Below are positions 1 through 8,189 of a stretch of DNA of 64,000 nt, piece after piece. The translations under genes were made by a program, and so were the position numbers. The stretch lies in the NCBI RefSeq assembly GCF_900113335.1, contig NZ_FOOX01000004.1, positions 62,001 to 126,000 of the forward strand, written 5' to 3'. The stretch comes from Desulfotruncus arcticus DSM 17038 (GTDB lineage: Bacteria; Bacillota; Desulfotomaculia; Desulfotomaculales; Desulfallaceae). The notes beneath the pieces were generated by a model, which saw nothing but the letters and a program-made list of their open reading frames with translations, was not told where the DNA came from and searched no databases. The number at the start of each line of letters is the position of its first letter. Positions within the stretch are counted from its first letter, which is position 1.

Positions 1-206
1 ATTCGCTATCCAGAGGGACCATGTTTTTTTCCGTCTGCATAATAAGCGCCGTTGGCATCTCTCTGTTCTTCTGCATGGATATAAGAAATGCGGGTGCCGT
101 CCGGCGACCAGTCCGGGTAGAAGGTTACTGTGTCGGGCTGTCGGGGAAGTTCCGTGCATTTCCCTGTTTTGGCATCATAGACTATAAGGTATTTGTTATG
201 CTTCAT
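1..206 (-). pseudogene. Beta-propeller (TolB/PD40-like) protein, N-terminal fragment with apparent frameshift, cut by window edge
   Basis: The readable part (about 67 residues from an ATG at 206) contains DWSPDGTRISYIHA, the core of a TolB/PD40-type propeller blade. The reading frame meets a TAG at 6-8, just after a run of seven A (minus strand, 24-30). One extra A would continue the protein as KKTWSLWIAN, which is what normally follows in these blades, so the stop looks like a homopolymer indel (real or sequencing) rather than a natural end. The ATG overlaps the TGA of the upstream DUF6144-like gene by 4 bp (ATGA), which suggests translational coupling. The rest of the gene lies outside the window. 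Function beyond a propeller fold is unknown. Confidence 0.5.
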
Positions 207-619
207 AACTTGATATGAAAACGGCACTCATTATCTCCAGCCAGAATTGATTTTTCCATGAGTACATCGACCTCGCGACCCAGTCCGATAGCGAATTTTC
301 GCTTAATATTGCCCAGAGTGCAAGAGCATAATGTCTTTGAAACGCCCTGGATATCTTCGTTGACTAAAGGACAGTAGCACTGATCAAAAACAACGAAATA
401 CTCTCCGTCTTCTTTTTTGAGACGCCACTGAAAGCAAAGGTGCTCAAGAAACTCCTCTTCGCTTTGAGAGTTCTCCTTTATTTTGTTAAGCTTAGCATCT
501 GGAAGATGCGTAAATGGACATTTTTCCCCGCAGGATTCCATTATTCTTTTGCGAGTGGCTTCATCAACATGCTCATCTAAATTCTTCAATAATTGTTTAA
601 TCCAAATATTTATAGCCAT
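203..619 (-). CDS. DUF6144-like cysteine-rich protein
   Basis: A 138-residue soluble protein. Cysteines occur in small clusters (CGEKCPF near residue 30, CYCPLV near 83, CSCTLGN near 98) and the chain ends in GDNECRFHIKL, an ending like those of the DUF6144 and V4R-like small-ligand families. The family name is from memory of the pattern, not a search. The cysteine pairs could bind metal or a small ligand. The start has a GGAGGGTG ribosome binding site 6-8 bases upstream. The stop overlaps the start of the propeller gene downstream by 4 bp, so the two are probably one transcript. Biological role is unknown. Confidence 0.6.
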   Translation of the reverse strand: MAINIWIKQLLKNLDEHVDEATRKRIMESCGEKCPFTHLPDAKLNKIKENSQSEEEFLEHLCFQWRLKKEDGEYFVVFDQCYCPLVNEDIQGVSKTLCSCTLGNIKRKFAIGLGREVDVLMEKSILAGDNECRFHIKL

Positions 620-783
620 ACTTAATCACCCTCCAAGGAAAAAGGTTCCTTTATATTTAACACAACTTTTAACTGATGAGATAACTGAGCAATGCACATA
701 TTTAATCCAAACCGACGGGAAACCGGGTGATATCATAGAGTACCTGGGGAGCCGGTTGGATTAAAAAACCCGGAACAATGGTT

Positions 784-1359
784 TTACTTGCAAAGCTTCT
801 CCGCCGGTTGACTAATCCGTTTTGCCGATACCGTCAAAACCACGAGAGAGGCCAGGAGCAGGGCTGCCCCAACCCAACCCGCCACCGTTAATCGCTCGCC
901 CACGAAGCCCACGGCCAGCAGGGTTGCCACCAGGGGTTCGACGAGTACAACGATGGATGATGAAGTGGCCGTAGCCTTCTTTAGACCTGCGCCGAGAAGG
1001 GCGTAGGATGCTGCCGTCGGGAACAGCCCCAGATAAAGCAGGATAAGCCAACCTGCTAACGGCAGGTGCTGTTCTATATCTGCGCTGCCGATATCAGGCA
1101 GCACGAAAAGAGGTATGTCCGATACCAGGAATTCATTTCTGTCGGTGGCACAAAAAGTATGGTCGAAATTTGGCGGCAGAAAAAACAAATGCCGGCTATC
1201 TAGTGATAAATCGTGAATTGGGGTTCTGTAATGCAAGGTGCCTTCTATGGGCAGGATGAGTTGAGCATAAGGATGGCTGTGAGTATGATATTGTTTATCA
1301 TATGTTCTTCGTTCACAAAAAACTTCTGTTATCCTGCCACCCACAGTCAACTCTCCCAT
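784..1359 (-). pseudogene. Chimeric remnant: AraC-type cupin domain joined to C-terminal half of an EamA/DMT transporter
   Basis: The 191-residue frame is open throughout, but its halves belong to different protein families. Residues 1-95 look like the sugar-binding cupin arm of an AraC-family regulator (paired histidines in YHTHSHPYAQLILP, then FFLPPNFDHTF). From about residue 103 it becomes the last hydrophobic segments of an EamA (DMT) transporter, with LYLGLFPTAASYALLGAG and VEPLVATLLAVGFVGERL. The AraC DNA-binding HTH and the first EamA repeat are both missing. A deletion fusing an araC regulator to its neighbouring transporter gene explains this best. A GATGGTGAG ribosome binding site precedes the ATG, so a product could be made, but neither parental function should survive. 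Confidence 0.7.
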
Positions 1360-1453
1360 CCCATTTTACTCACCATCTTCCTATACCATTGTAACAGGAG
1401 GTCCTTTCCAGGCTCAAGGAAAAGTCCTCTTCTTTCATGCCAAGCAGGCAGAG

Positions 1454-3304
1454 TTAGCGATTGTCACTAACCCCGTCCCCCTGACCGTTTTTTAACTTGT
1501 GCAATTCTGCCTTTACTGCGCGGATACGGGCATAAAGGGCTTCCCTGGCGTCTTCTCCTTCCGGTTCTTCTTCGGTCATTAACCGGGTCAGTTCCAAGTT
1601 CAAAGAAAGTATCCGCCCTTCCAGTACAGAATCACCCGGTTGAGTGGTCCGCTTACGCAGGTCATTTTGGTACTCTTCATAGTTACCGGGGTAGTATGTC
1701 AACTGACCACTATCCAAGCTGGCAACCCGGTTGGAAACTTTTTTTAATAAATACCGGTCATGAGACACAACTGCCAGGGCGCCGGGATATCCTATGAGGG
1801 CTTCCTCAATTCGCTCACGAGTGGGAATGTCCAGGTAATTCGTCGGTTCATCCAGCACCATCAGGTTGGCCCCGGAAAAATAAAGGGCAACAAAGGCTAC
1901 CCGGCACCGTTCTCCCATGCTCAGGCTGCCTATTTTCCGGAACACTTCATCATGCCGAAAAAGGAAACCGGCAAGTATGTTCCGTGCTTCCCGCTGCGTC
2001 ATTTCCGGCAAACAGAGCAAACTATCCAAAATGGTGTTGTCATCATGCAGGTTATCCAGCTCCTGGGCAAAGTAACCTATCTTTAATGCCGGGTGATGAG
2101 TGACCGTTCCCACCTGGGGCCGGAGTTGCCCGGATAGTAGCTTAAGCAGCGTAGTTTTTCCGCTTCCGTTTGGGCCGACCACTGCCAGCCGGTCACCCCT
2201 GGAAATAGTGAAATTCACGTCATGGAGCAACTGCGTATGACTATAAGAAAACCTTATGTTCTCCATGCGGACAAGCTGGTGCGCCTGAAAATCACTTCCT
2301 GCAAAGTGGACTATTACACCGGGTGAATTTTTGGGCCGTTCCACCAGTTCTTTTTCCAATCGTTCAAGCGCCTTTTCCTTTGCTTTATAGCGGGTTTTGT
2401 TTTTTTCGGCTTTTTTCTTGTAAAAAGGATTTCGCTCCCCTGCTGCCGCGTGAGCCTTCGTGAACCAATCCCTGTAACGGTGAATTGCTTCCTCCAGTTT
2501 CTTTTTATCCTGTAATTGTTTTTTATAAAGGGATTCCTGTTCCCTTCTCTCCCGCTCCCGTTCCTGAAAGAAATCTGAGTATCCTCCCTGGTAGGTTTTG
2601 GTCCCTTTAGGTGATAGCTCCACCGTTTTATCAGCTATACGGTCGATGAATTCCCGGTCATGTGAAACAAATAAAACGGTGTTGCTGAATGTTTGGATCC
2701 AGTTCCTTAACCAGTCCAGTGTCTCAATATCCAGATGGTTTGTAGGCTCATCCATGAGCAGAAACGAAGGGTTCCCTGCCAGTACCCGGGCCAACTGGGC
2801 TTTGGTTTTCTGCCCCCCGCTTAATTTCCTGTACGGGACGTTGCCTGAAAGGGCAAACCGGCTCAAAACAGCTTCCACATTATATTCCCACTCATATCCT
2901 CCCAGGGATTGGTAATGTTCCAGGGCAGTACTATAACGTTCAAATATGGTGTTTAATTCATTTCCTTTCTCATGTTCCATTATAGCCTCAAGTTGGTTCA
3001 GTTCTTGTTTCAACCGGTATAAATCCGAGTGTCCTGATTGGACAAATTCCTGTATTGTCAAAGTCTCCGGGACCATTAAATGTTGTTCAATGCTGCCCCA
3101 TTCTTTTACAGGCCAGCGGCGAAAAATTTTCCCTCCATCCGGGAAAACCCGGCCCAACAGGCACCCCAGGAGTGTAGTTTTTCCCACTCCGTTTTGTCCT
3201 ATCAGGGCGCAACGTTCTCCTTGGTGTATTTCCAAGTTAATGTTTTCAAATACCTGTTTGCCGTTCCAATCTTTTTTAAGTCCTTCTGCTTTAAGGATCA
3301 ACAT
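1454..3304 (-). CDS. ABC-F family ATPase (ribosome-associated, possible antibiotic-resistance or translation factor)
   Basis: 616 residues with two ABC domains and no membrane segments, the ABC-F layout. Domain 1 has Walker A GQNGVGKTTLL, signature LSGGQKTKAQLA and Walker B LLMDEPTNHLD. A charged linker rich in E, R and K (about residues 240-330) follows. Domain 2 has GPNGSGKTTLLKLL, signature LSMGERCRVA and LMVLDEPTNYLD. ABC-F proteins bind the ribosomal E site, and some protect against antibiotics. The subfamily cannot be fixed here. Start ATG has a GGAGGG site upstream. The last ~10 codons (NGQGDGVSDNR) read through a GGGGACGGGG-type dispersed repeat also found near 7.3 kb, so the natural C-terminus may have been replaced by repeat sequence. 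Confidence 0.85.
   Translation of the reverse strand: MLILKAEGLKKDWNGKQVFENINLEIHQGERCALIGQNGVGKTTLLGCLLGRVFPDGGKIFRRWPVKEWGSIEQHLMVPETLTIQEFVQSGHSDLYRLKQELNQLEAIMEHEKGNELNTIFERYSTALEHYQSLGGYEWEYNVEAVLSRFALSGNVPYRKLSGGQKTKAQLARVLAGNPSFLLMDEPTNHLDIETLDWLRNWIQTFSNTVLFVSHDREFIDRIADKTVELSPKGTKTYQGGYSDFFQERERERREQESLYKKQLQDKKKLEEAIHRYRDWFTKAHAAAGERNPFYKKKAEKNKTRYKAKEKALERLEKELVERPKNSPGVIVHFAGSDFQAHQLVRMENIRFSYSHTQLLHDVNFTISRGDRLAVVGPNGSGKTTLLKLLSGQLRPQVGTVTHHPALKIGYFAQELDNLHDDNTILDSLLCLPEMTQREARNILAGFLFRHDEVFRKIGSLSMGERCRVAFVALYFSGANLMVLDEPTNYLDIPTRERIEEALIGYPGALAVVSHDRYLLKKVSNRVASLDSGQLTYYPGNYEEYQNDLRKRTTQPGDSVLEGRILSLNLELTRLMTEEEPEGEDAREALYARIRAVKAELHKLKNGQGDGVSDNR
1460..1487 (-). repeat. REP-like GGGGACGGGG element at the 3' end of the ABC-F gene
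   Basis: Minus-strand GTCAGGGGGACGGGGTTA followed by GTGACAATC matches the element at 7282-7326, and it encodes the last residues of the ABC-F protein. Confidence 0.5.
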
Positions 3305-3715
3305 AAATAACCCTCCATATCCTTATTTTGCAAATAAATACAGGCCTATGCTCTGCCTGCACTAGGATACACAGGGTCGAAAGAAATACTTATGAGTTGA
3401 AACAAACATATAAAAAACAAACAGTACCTATTATGGAACTTGGCGATTATGATATTTTCTTTATCCGGGGTTAAAAAAAGACATACTTATTCCGACCGCT
3501 GCATCCGCAGGCAGATTTTAGACAACCATATTGATTTGGTTACGGAATTATCGGTCGAAACGCATGTTTTCGTTTTTTTACCTCCTGTTTTTTTCATAAT
3601 ATATTTTATTGATTTTTACTATAAATGTCTACACCTATTGAGGTTCCATATGATGGGCGCGATTAATCTCCCTTCAATAACCCGCAAAAAACGCTTCCGT
3701 TTACCCACTTGGTTA
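3305..3715. other. Intergenic stretch without a recognisable gene
   Basis: AT-rich DNA between the divergent ABC-F and leuA transcription units. Only short unconvincing frames are present. On the minus strand an AGGAGGT followed by an A-run near 3580 is ribosome-binding-site-like, but no protein of recognisable family follows it. Confidence 0.4.
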
Positions 3716-3744
3716 TTGACAGTCGCATGCGTAACTGGTAAAAT
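3716..3744 (+). promoter_or_regulatory. Sigma-A-type promoter of the leuA transcription unit
   Basis: TTGACA (3716-3721), a 17-base spacer, then TAAAAT (3739-3744): a near-consensus housekeeping promoter. It lies about 50 bases upstream of the T-box leader and in the same direction, as expected for leader transcription. Confidence 0.8.
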
Positions 3745-3781
3745 CGCAATAATATTTCAAAATGACGATGAGAGGGAATAG

Positions 3782-4046
3782 TAAGCGGTTTTGCCGGTTC
3801 AGAGAGCCGCCGGTTGGTGCGAGGCGGTCAGGGGTGGGGCGCCGAACTCTCCCTGGAGTAGCCGGTCGAAATCCCTGGGAAAGTAGGTCCGGACGGAGTC
3901 TTCCACCGTTAAAAGGAAGGGGATATCGGATTTGATTGATCTTATCAATCCCGCATCCTTTAAGAGAGCGGCATTAACGTCGCTAATTTGAGTGGTACCG
4001 CGGAGGCAAACCCTTCGTCTCATATATTGAGGCGAGGGGTTTTTTA
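3782..4046 (+). promoter_or_regulatory. T-box riboswitch leader, leucine specifier, controlling leuA
   Basis: The conserved T-box core AGTGGTACCGCGG is at 3991-4003, immediately before a terminator. Upstream are stem I landmarks: the AGAGAG motif, the distal hairpin CCGCC-GGTTGGTGCGA-GGCGG, and a specifier-loop context GAACTCT (3844-3850). In GAA-NNN alignment this reads CUC (3847-3849), a leucine codon. Uncharged tRNA-Leu would pair with the specifier and the T-box bulge and stabilise the antiterminator. The leucine assignment fits the downstream 2-isopropylmalate synthase. A leader RNA secondary-structure prediction would confirm the specifier loop. Confidence 0.88.
4009..4046 (+). terminator. 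T-box attenuator terminator
   Basis: AACCCTTCGTCTCA pairs with TGAGGCGAGGGGTT (two G-U pairs) and is followed by a T-rich run. It begins right after the T-box sequence, so it is mutually exclusive with the antiterminator. Confidence 0.88.
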
Positions 4047-4147
4047 TTTTATTCAATGGGGGGTGGTGGTACGGTGGAATCTGACCTTAGTGGCCTTACC
4101 AACGGTAAAAAACAAAATCGATTTTTTAATCAAGGAGGAGAGATAAA

Positions 4148-5719
4148 ATGCGCAGGCTCTATGTATTTGATACCACCCTCAGGGATGGAGAACAGTCACT
4201 GGGAATAACACTTAATGTTCATGAAAAGCTTGAAATCGCCAGACAGCTGGTAAAGCTTGGTGTAGATGTGATCGAGGCGGGTTTCCCGGCTTCTTCGCCC
4301 GGAGATTTGGCAGCGGTGCGCACACTGGCCCGGGAACTGAAAGGTGTGATTGTCTGCGGCCTTTCCCGGGCGGTGGAGCATGATATCGACTGCTGCGCCG
4401 AGTCCCTGCGGGAGGCCGGGTACCCGAGGATTCACACCGGTATAGCGGTATCCCCGGTGCATATGGCGCAAAAGCTGCGGCTTTCCCCCGACCAGGTGGT
4501 GGAAACCGCGGTGGCGGCGGTAAAACATGCCAAAAAGTATGTGGGTGACGTTGAATTTTACGCGGAGGATGCTTTCCGCAGTGAGCTTCCCTTCCTGGTC
4601 CGGGTTCTGGAACAGGTTATTGAAGCAGGGGCGACGGTGGTCAACATACCGGATACCGTCGGCTATGCCACCCCCTGGGAATACGCTGAAATGGTTACCT
4701 ATGTAATGAAACACGTTAGTAATATCGACAAGGCCGTGCTCAGCATACATTGTCACAACGACCTGGGGATGGCCACTGCCAACTCCGTAGCCGGGATTAT
4801 GGCCGGGGCCGGTCAGGTGGAGGGTACAATCAACGGTATCGGAGAGCGGGCCGGCAATACCTCCCTGGAAGAAGTGATCATGGCCATTTACACCCAGCGC
4901 AACCGCCACGGGATCAGCACAGGAGTGCAGACCCGCGAAATTTCCGCCACCAGCAGGCTGGTGGCCCGGATTACCGGTGTCCCGGTGCCTGCCCATAAAG
5001 CCATCGTGGGGGCCAATGCTTTTATGCATGCTTCGGGTATTCACCAGGATGGTGTATTAAAGGAAAGAACCACTTATGAAATTATCAACCCGGAAGTGGT
5101 GGGTGTGCCGAAGAACAGAATTGTTTTAAGCGCCAGATCAGGCAGGCATGCCTTCCGGCACAGACTGGAAGAATTGGGTTATCACCCGGAGCACGATAAC
5201 CTGGAGGCCCTGTATCAAAGCTTCCTACAGCTGGCTGATCAAAAGGGGGAGATTTTTGACCAGGATTTACATGCTCTGTTGGGAGACAGCGGTTCGGAAG
5301 AGAGCCGGATCATGATCAAGCATATTTCAGTAACCACCGCCGGGGCTTCCCGGGCCACTGCCACGGTTACCCTGGAGTTGGACGGTGCTGCAGTGACAGA
5401 CGCCGCTTGCGGCAACGGGCCGGTGGATGCTGTTTTCAAGGCTATTGACCGGCTGGTGGGTGAGCCGGTGGCTCTGGAGGACTATACTTTGCAGTCCGTC
5501 AGCCGGGGCAAGGAGGCCCTGGGCGAGGCCACGGTAAAGGTGCGCTGCGCAGATGGCGGGCTGGTAGTGGGCCGGGGTATCAGCACCGACGTTATCGAGG
5601 CCAGCGCCAGGGCCTACGCCGGCGCCCTGGTTAAGGTTAAAAGAGTGGCTGCCGGAATCAACAGCCCGGCCAGCGTCGTTGTTGCGGATGAAGCGCCGGT
5701 GTTGCAGGTGACAAGTTGA
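4148..5719 (+). CDS. leuA: 2-isopropylmalate synthase
   Basis: Cytosolic enzyme condensing acetyl-CoA with 2-oxoisovalerate, the first committed step of leucine synthesis. It has 523 residues, the usual bacterial LeuA length. FDTTLRDGEQSLGITLN (residues 7-23) begins the HMGL-type TIM barrel, and the metal-binding HCHND motif is near residue 204. The C-terminal LeuA regulatory domain (about 385-510) normally binds leucine. LeuA fits better than citramalate synthase because of the N-terminal motif and the leucine-type T-box upstream. AAGGAGGAG lies 9 bases before the ATG. It stands alone: no other leu gene is adjacent, and hairpins follow it. Confidence 0.92.
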   Translation: MRRLYVFDTTLRDGEQSLGITLNVHEKLEIARQLVKLGVDVIEAGFPASSPGDLAAVRTLARELKGVIVCGLSRAVEHDIDCCAESLREAGYPRIHTGIAVSPVHMAQKLRLSPDQVVETAVAAVKHAKKYVGDVEFYAEDAFRSELPFLVRVLEQVIEAGATVVNIPDTVGYATPWEYAEMVTYVMKHVSNIDKAVLSIHCHNDLGMATANSVAGIMAGAGQVEGTINGIGERAGNTSLEEVIMAIYTQRNRHGISTGVQTREISATSRLVARITGVPVPAHKAIVGANAFMHASGIHQDGVLKERTTYEIINPEVVGVPKNRIVLSARSGRHAFRHRLEELGYHPEHDNLEALYQSFLQLADQKGEIFDQDLHALLGDSGSEESRIMIKHISVTTAGASRATATVTLELDGAAVTDAACGNGPVDAVFKAIDRLVGEPVALEDYTLQSVSRGKEALGEATVKVRCADGGLVVGRGISTDVIEASARAYAGALVKVKRVAAGINSPASVVVADEAPVLQVTS

Positions 5720-5777
5720 ATCCGTAAAAATTGAAGGATTGTTATGGGTGTAAGTGTTGCAAAGTGCTCAGTTTTAA

Positions 5778-5807
5778 ACAGACCTCCTTGTGTGCAAGGG
5801 GGTCTGT
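5778..5807 (+). terminator. Hairpin downstream of leuA, likely terminator
   Basis: CAGACCTCCTTG pairs with CAAGGGGGTCTG across a 4-base loop. The following sequence is A/T-rich but has no long T-run, so termination strength is uncertain. Confidence 0.55.
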
Positions 5808-5916
5808 CCAATAAATATTAGGGTTTTGATTAGTTTGCGTTATGTTGTTAAATGCCAAAACAATGATGTGGCGTTGGATGTATACAACTGAGACTATTTA
5901 TAGAGGCGGGAGTCTT

Positions 5917-5982
5917 ATGAAGCAGATAGAGAGTTGCGGGGTTGTTCAATTTTCCTCCGTGTATCTTTCTTCAACAACGTGA
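5917..5982 (+). CDS. Possible 21-residue ORF (uncertain)
   Basis: ATG preceded by GAGGCGGGAG at good spacing encodes MKQIESCGVVQFSSVYLSS and two more residues, then TGA. It sits between the leuA hairpin and a long terminator-like palindrome. No family is recognised. It may be chance, a leader peptide, or a remnant. Confidence 0.2.
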   Translation: MKQIESCGVVQFSSVYLSSTT

Positions 5983-5992
5983 GGAAAACCCC

Positions 5993-6046
5993 AAAAAACA
6001 AAATGCGTAACAATAAAAACATTGTTGTTACGCATTTTGTTTTTTT
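5993..6046. terminator. Long perfect palindrome with T-run, bidirectional terminator
   Basis: The 21-base arms at 5993-6013 and 6025-6045 are perfectly complementary (core AAATGCGTAACAA) around an 11-base loop. A-run and T-run flanks allow termination on both strands. Confidence 0.75.
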
Positions 6047-6110
6047 ATACGCAATAAGGATCTGTTACAGTAAAATGTTGGAAAACCAACGTTAAGACAT
6101 TTATAGAATG

Positions 6111-6151
6111 AAAAAGCCGATTTTCCCTATGATAAGGATAATCGGCTTTTT
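6111..6151. terminator. Second bidirectional terminator-like hairpin
   Basis: AAAAAGCCGATT (6111-6122) pairs with AATCGGCTTTTT (6140-6151). It is the classic A-run/stem/T-run form and lies 65 bases beyond the previous palindrome. Confidence 0.75.
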
Positions 6152-6333
6152 AACATAATATTTTTCGAATTATATAGATGCCCATGAAAATTAAAAAAAT
6201 GGCATATAGGCTTTGGGGCATACTATAACAATAGTTTAACTAACAAAAAAGAAAAAGTCTATTCTTTTTTTAGGATTTCGATTATATTTTTAATGCTGGC
6301 TTCCAAGCAAAATAAAATTTGGGAGGTTTTAAT

Positions 6334-6900
6334 GTGGAAAAAGTAAAAATCAAAAATTATCCTATGGTAAGTCCTGCTCCAACTGTCCTTGTCGGAGCCG
6401 ATGTAAATGGCAGGCCTAACTATGCTACCGTTGGAGCATTTGGTATGGTGTGTCTGGAACCAGTGTTTTACATCTCATTAAAAAGCACTCATTATACAAC
6501 TATTGGGGTTAAGGAAAATGGATATTTTAGTATCAATGTACCCTCGGCAGATATAGTTCAAATGACAGATTATTGCGGTATAGTATCGGGAAAAACAACA
6601 GACAAGTCAATTGTGTTTACTCCGTTTTATGATGAACTTGAAAAAGCTCCCATGATTAGCGAATGTCCGTTGAATTTTCTCTGTAAGATCATTCAAAGCA
6701 TTCCTATCTGCGGCTTTGAAGTGTTTTTTGGGGAGATAGTTTCTACATACCTAAATAAGCAATGCTTGACAGACGACAAGCCTGACCCACTAAAAATCAA
6801 TCCGATGATTATGATGGGCACCAGTTACTTTGACTTAGGTCAGGCTGTGGGGAATGTGTTTAAGGAAGGTGTAGAATATAAGAAATCACAAAATATATAA
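6334..6900 (+). CDS. Flavin reductase-like FMN-binding protein
   Basis: A 188-residue protein of the flavin reductase (DIM6/NTAB) type. MVSPAPTVLVGADVNGRPNYATVGAFGMVCLEPVFYISL is not quoted in full, but its parts SPAPTVLVGA and PNYATVGAFG are the usual FMN-binding N-terminal strands, followed by NGYFSINVPS. Such split-barrel proteins bind FMN, and many occur in anaerobes as redox proteins of unknown substrate. The GTG at 6334 is the likely start because GGGAGG (6321-6326) lies 7 bases before it; an in-frame TTG at 6319 has no room for a site. Base composition is much more AT-rich than leuA or dapF, so it may be acquired. It is monocistronic between hairpins and a gap. Confidence 0.75.
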   Translation: MEKVKIKNYPMVSPAPTVLVGADVNGRPNYATVGAFGMVCLEPVFYISLKSTHYTTIGVKENGYFSINVPSADIVQMTDYCGIVSGKTTDKSIVFTPFYDELEKAPMISECPLNFLCKIIQSIPICGFEVFFGEIVSTYLNKQCLTDDKPDPLKINPMIMMGTSYFDLGQAVGNVFKEGVEYKKSQNI

Positions 6901-7281
6901 TAAATATAAATAATGTCAGTAAGAATATTGTTAATTTGCATTTCAATGATTATGCGCAACATGGAACCGTTAAAGGCTTAATATATAAAGTCATAAAACT
7001 GCCGGGTTATAAAGTTTTTTGGAACTGACCAGTCTTTAATCGAAAGTTATGAGGGATAATACCGGCAATCAAACCCGTAACCGTAATTTTCCCATAACCA
7101 ATTACCCTCCATCTTTATCATTTTGTCAATAAAGACGGCAAAAATTTAAAAATGTTCCGGGAATAAGGTTTGGTAAAGGTTACACAAAAACGACAAATAG
7201 GAAGAATTACAATAGGGGTATTGTTTTAAAAAAAACTGTAGAGGCATAGAGGGGTGCCACCTCCAGTCTAAGGAAAATTTA
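6901..7281. other. AT-rich intergenic stretch, no gene seen
   Basis: About 380 bases without a supported frame. It ends in a REP-like hairpin and a minus-strand terminator, which are listed separately. Confidence 0.4.
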
Positions 7282-7326
7282 AAGGGGACAGGGTTATTGA
7301 GTGTCAGCAATCCCGTCCCCTTGACA
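7282..7326. repeat. REP-like GGGGACGGG palindrome
   Basis: AAGGGGACAGGGTT (7282-7295) pairs imperfectly with AATCCCGTCCCCTT (7309-7322). Read on the minus strand it begins GTCAAGGGGACGGGATTG, closely matching GTCAGGGGGACGGGGTTA at the 3' end of the ABC-F gene (about 1460-1487). The same element therefore occurs at least twice in the window. Confidence 0.55.
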
Positions 7327-7342
7327 CAATTAACGTACCTAT

Positions 7343-7370
7343 AAAAAACCGCCCCGTTCTTATAGGCGGC
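7343..7370 (-). terminator. Terminator of the Uma2 gene
   Basis: On the minus strand, GCCGCC and GGGCGG pair around TATAAGAAC and are followed by TTTTTT. It starts 13 bases after the stop codon. Confidence 0.8.
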
Positions 7371-7382
7371 TTAATTATAACT

Positions 7383-7934
7383 TTAATTAAAAATGTCACT
7401 CAGTTGTATTTCTAACCCGGTTAACAGAGGGGACGCTAATGTGTCCTCATCATCATAGGATTGGAACAGATTCCAGTTTTTTTCGGCAGGTATAAAAACT
7501 TCAATAGTTTTATGGTCTGGGTCAACTATCCAGTATTCCTTTACTCCATGCTTGTAATACATTTTGCTTTTTTCGACTTTATCATATTTGCCTGTTGACG
7601 GCGACAATATTTTAACCACTAAGTCGGGGGCACCTTGAACATTCATATCGGTAATAATGCCCAAACGTTTTGTTGAGATAAAAAGTATATCCGGCTGGGG
7701 CTTTTCTGTTTCTGATAAAAGAACATCTGTTGGGGCAATTAATACCTTGCCTAAATTGCTTCTACGAACAAAATCTCTTATGACTGAAGCTATTGCTAAT
7801 GTTATTTCCTGGTGAATCGTTTTTGGTGCTGGAACCAAAATTAACTTCCCTCCGATCAGCTCGTATTGATTGTCGTCGTCAATTTTTAAATAATCCTCAT
7901 AGGTATACAACCTGTCGGCATTTTCGGTTCGCAA
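7383..7934 (-). CDS. Uma2 family (DUF820) PD-(D/E)XK nuclease-like protein, altered active site
   Basis: 183 residues with the Uma2 fold pattern: YTYEDYLKI near the N-terminus, YELIGGKLIL, QPDILFIS, GAPDLVVKILSPSTG, KSKMYYKHGVKEYWIVDP. In this family the strand before LSPST normally reads VVEILSPST, with Glu as a metal ligand. Here the codon is AAA (Lys), one base from GAA, so catalysis may be lost. Uma2 proteins are abundant in cyanobacteria and some Firmicutes and have no settled role. AGGAGGG abuts an upstream GTG (7940), so the TTG at 7934, 7 bases on, is the more likely start. Monocistronic. Confidence 0.8.
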   Translation of the reverse strand: MRTENADRLYTYEDYLKIDDDNQYELIGGKLILVPAPKTIHQEITLAIASVIRDFVRRSNLGKVLIAPTDVLLSETEKPQPDILFISTKRLGIITDMNVQGAPDLVVKILSPSTGKYDKVEKSKMYYKHGVKEYWIVDPDHKTIEVFIPAEKNWNLFQSYDDEDTLASPLLTGLEIQLSDIFN

Positions 7935-8189
7935 GAACACCCCTCCTTTTCCTAAAGCCTACCTTTTTAATTAAATAATGTCAAGCTGATTGGGAAATGA
8001 TTCCTAACTCCAAAGTTTTGATTAATGCCGATATTACTAAAGTAACCATAGGGACTGTGAACTAACATTAGCTATATACGTGTGGAGTAGGGAAAGTTTT
8101 TGATAATATTGCTTAGTTGACTAATTATAAAAAAAGTATTTAAATATTCATAGATAGCAATATTTAAATACTTTTTTAAGGTGTTGAAA

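Noticed and set aside
3440..3781. 113-residue plus-strand frame upstream of leuA
   Set aside because: Low-complexity hydrophobic sequence, no ribosome binding site, and it covers the leuA promoter.
3799..4056. Minus-strand frame across the T-box leader
   Set aside because: Explained by the structured leader RNA on the opposite strand.
4196..5044. 282-residue frame antisense to leuA
   Set aside because: Composition shadow of a high-GC coding region; no start signal or domain.
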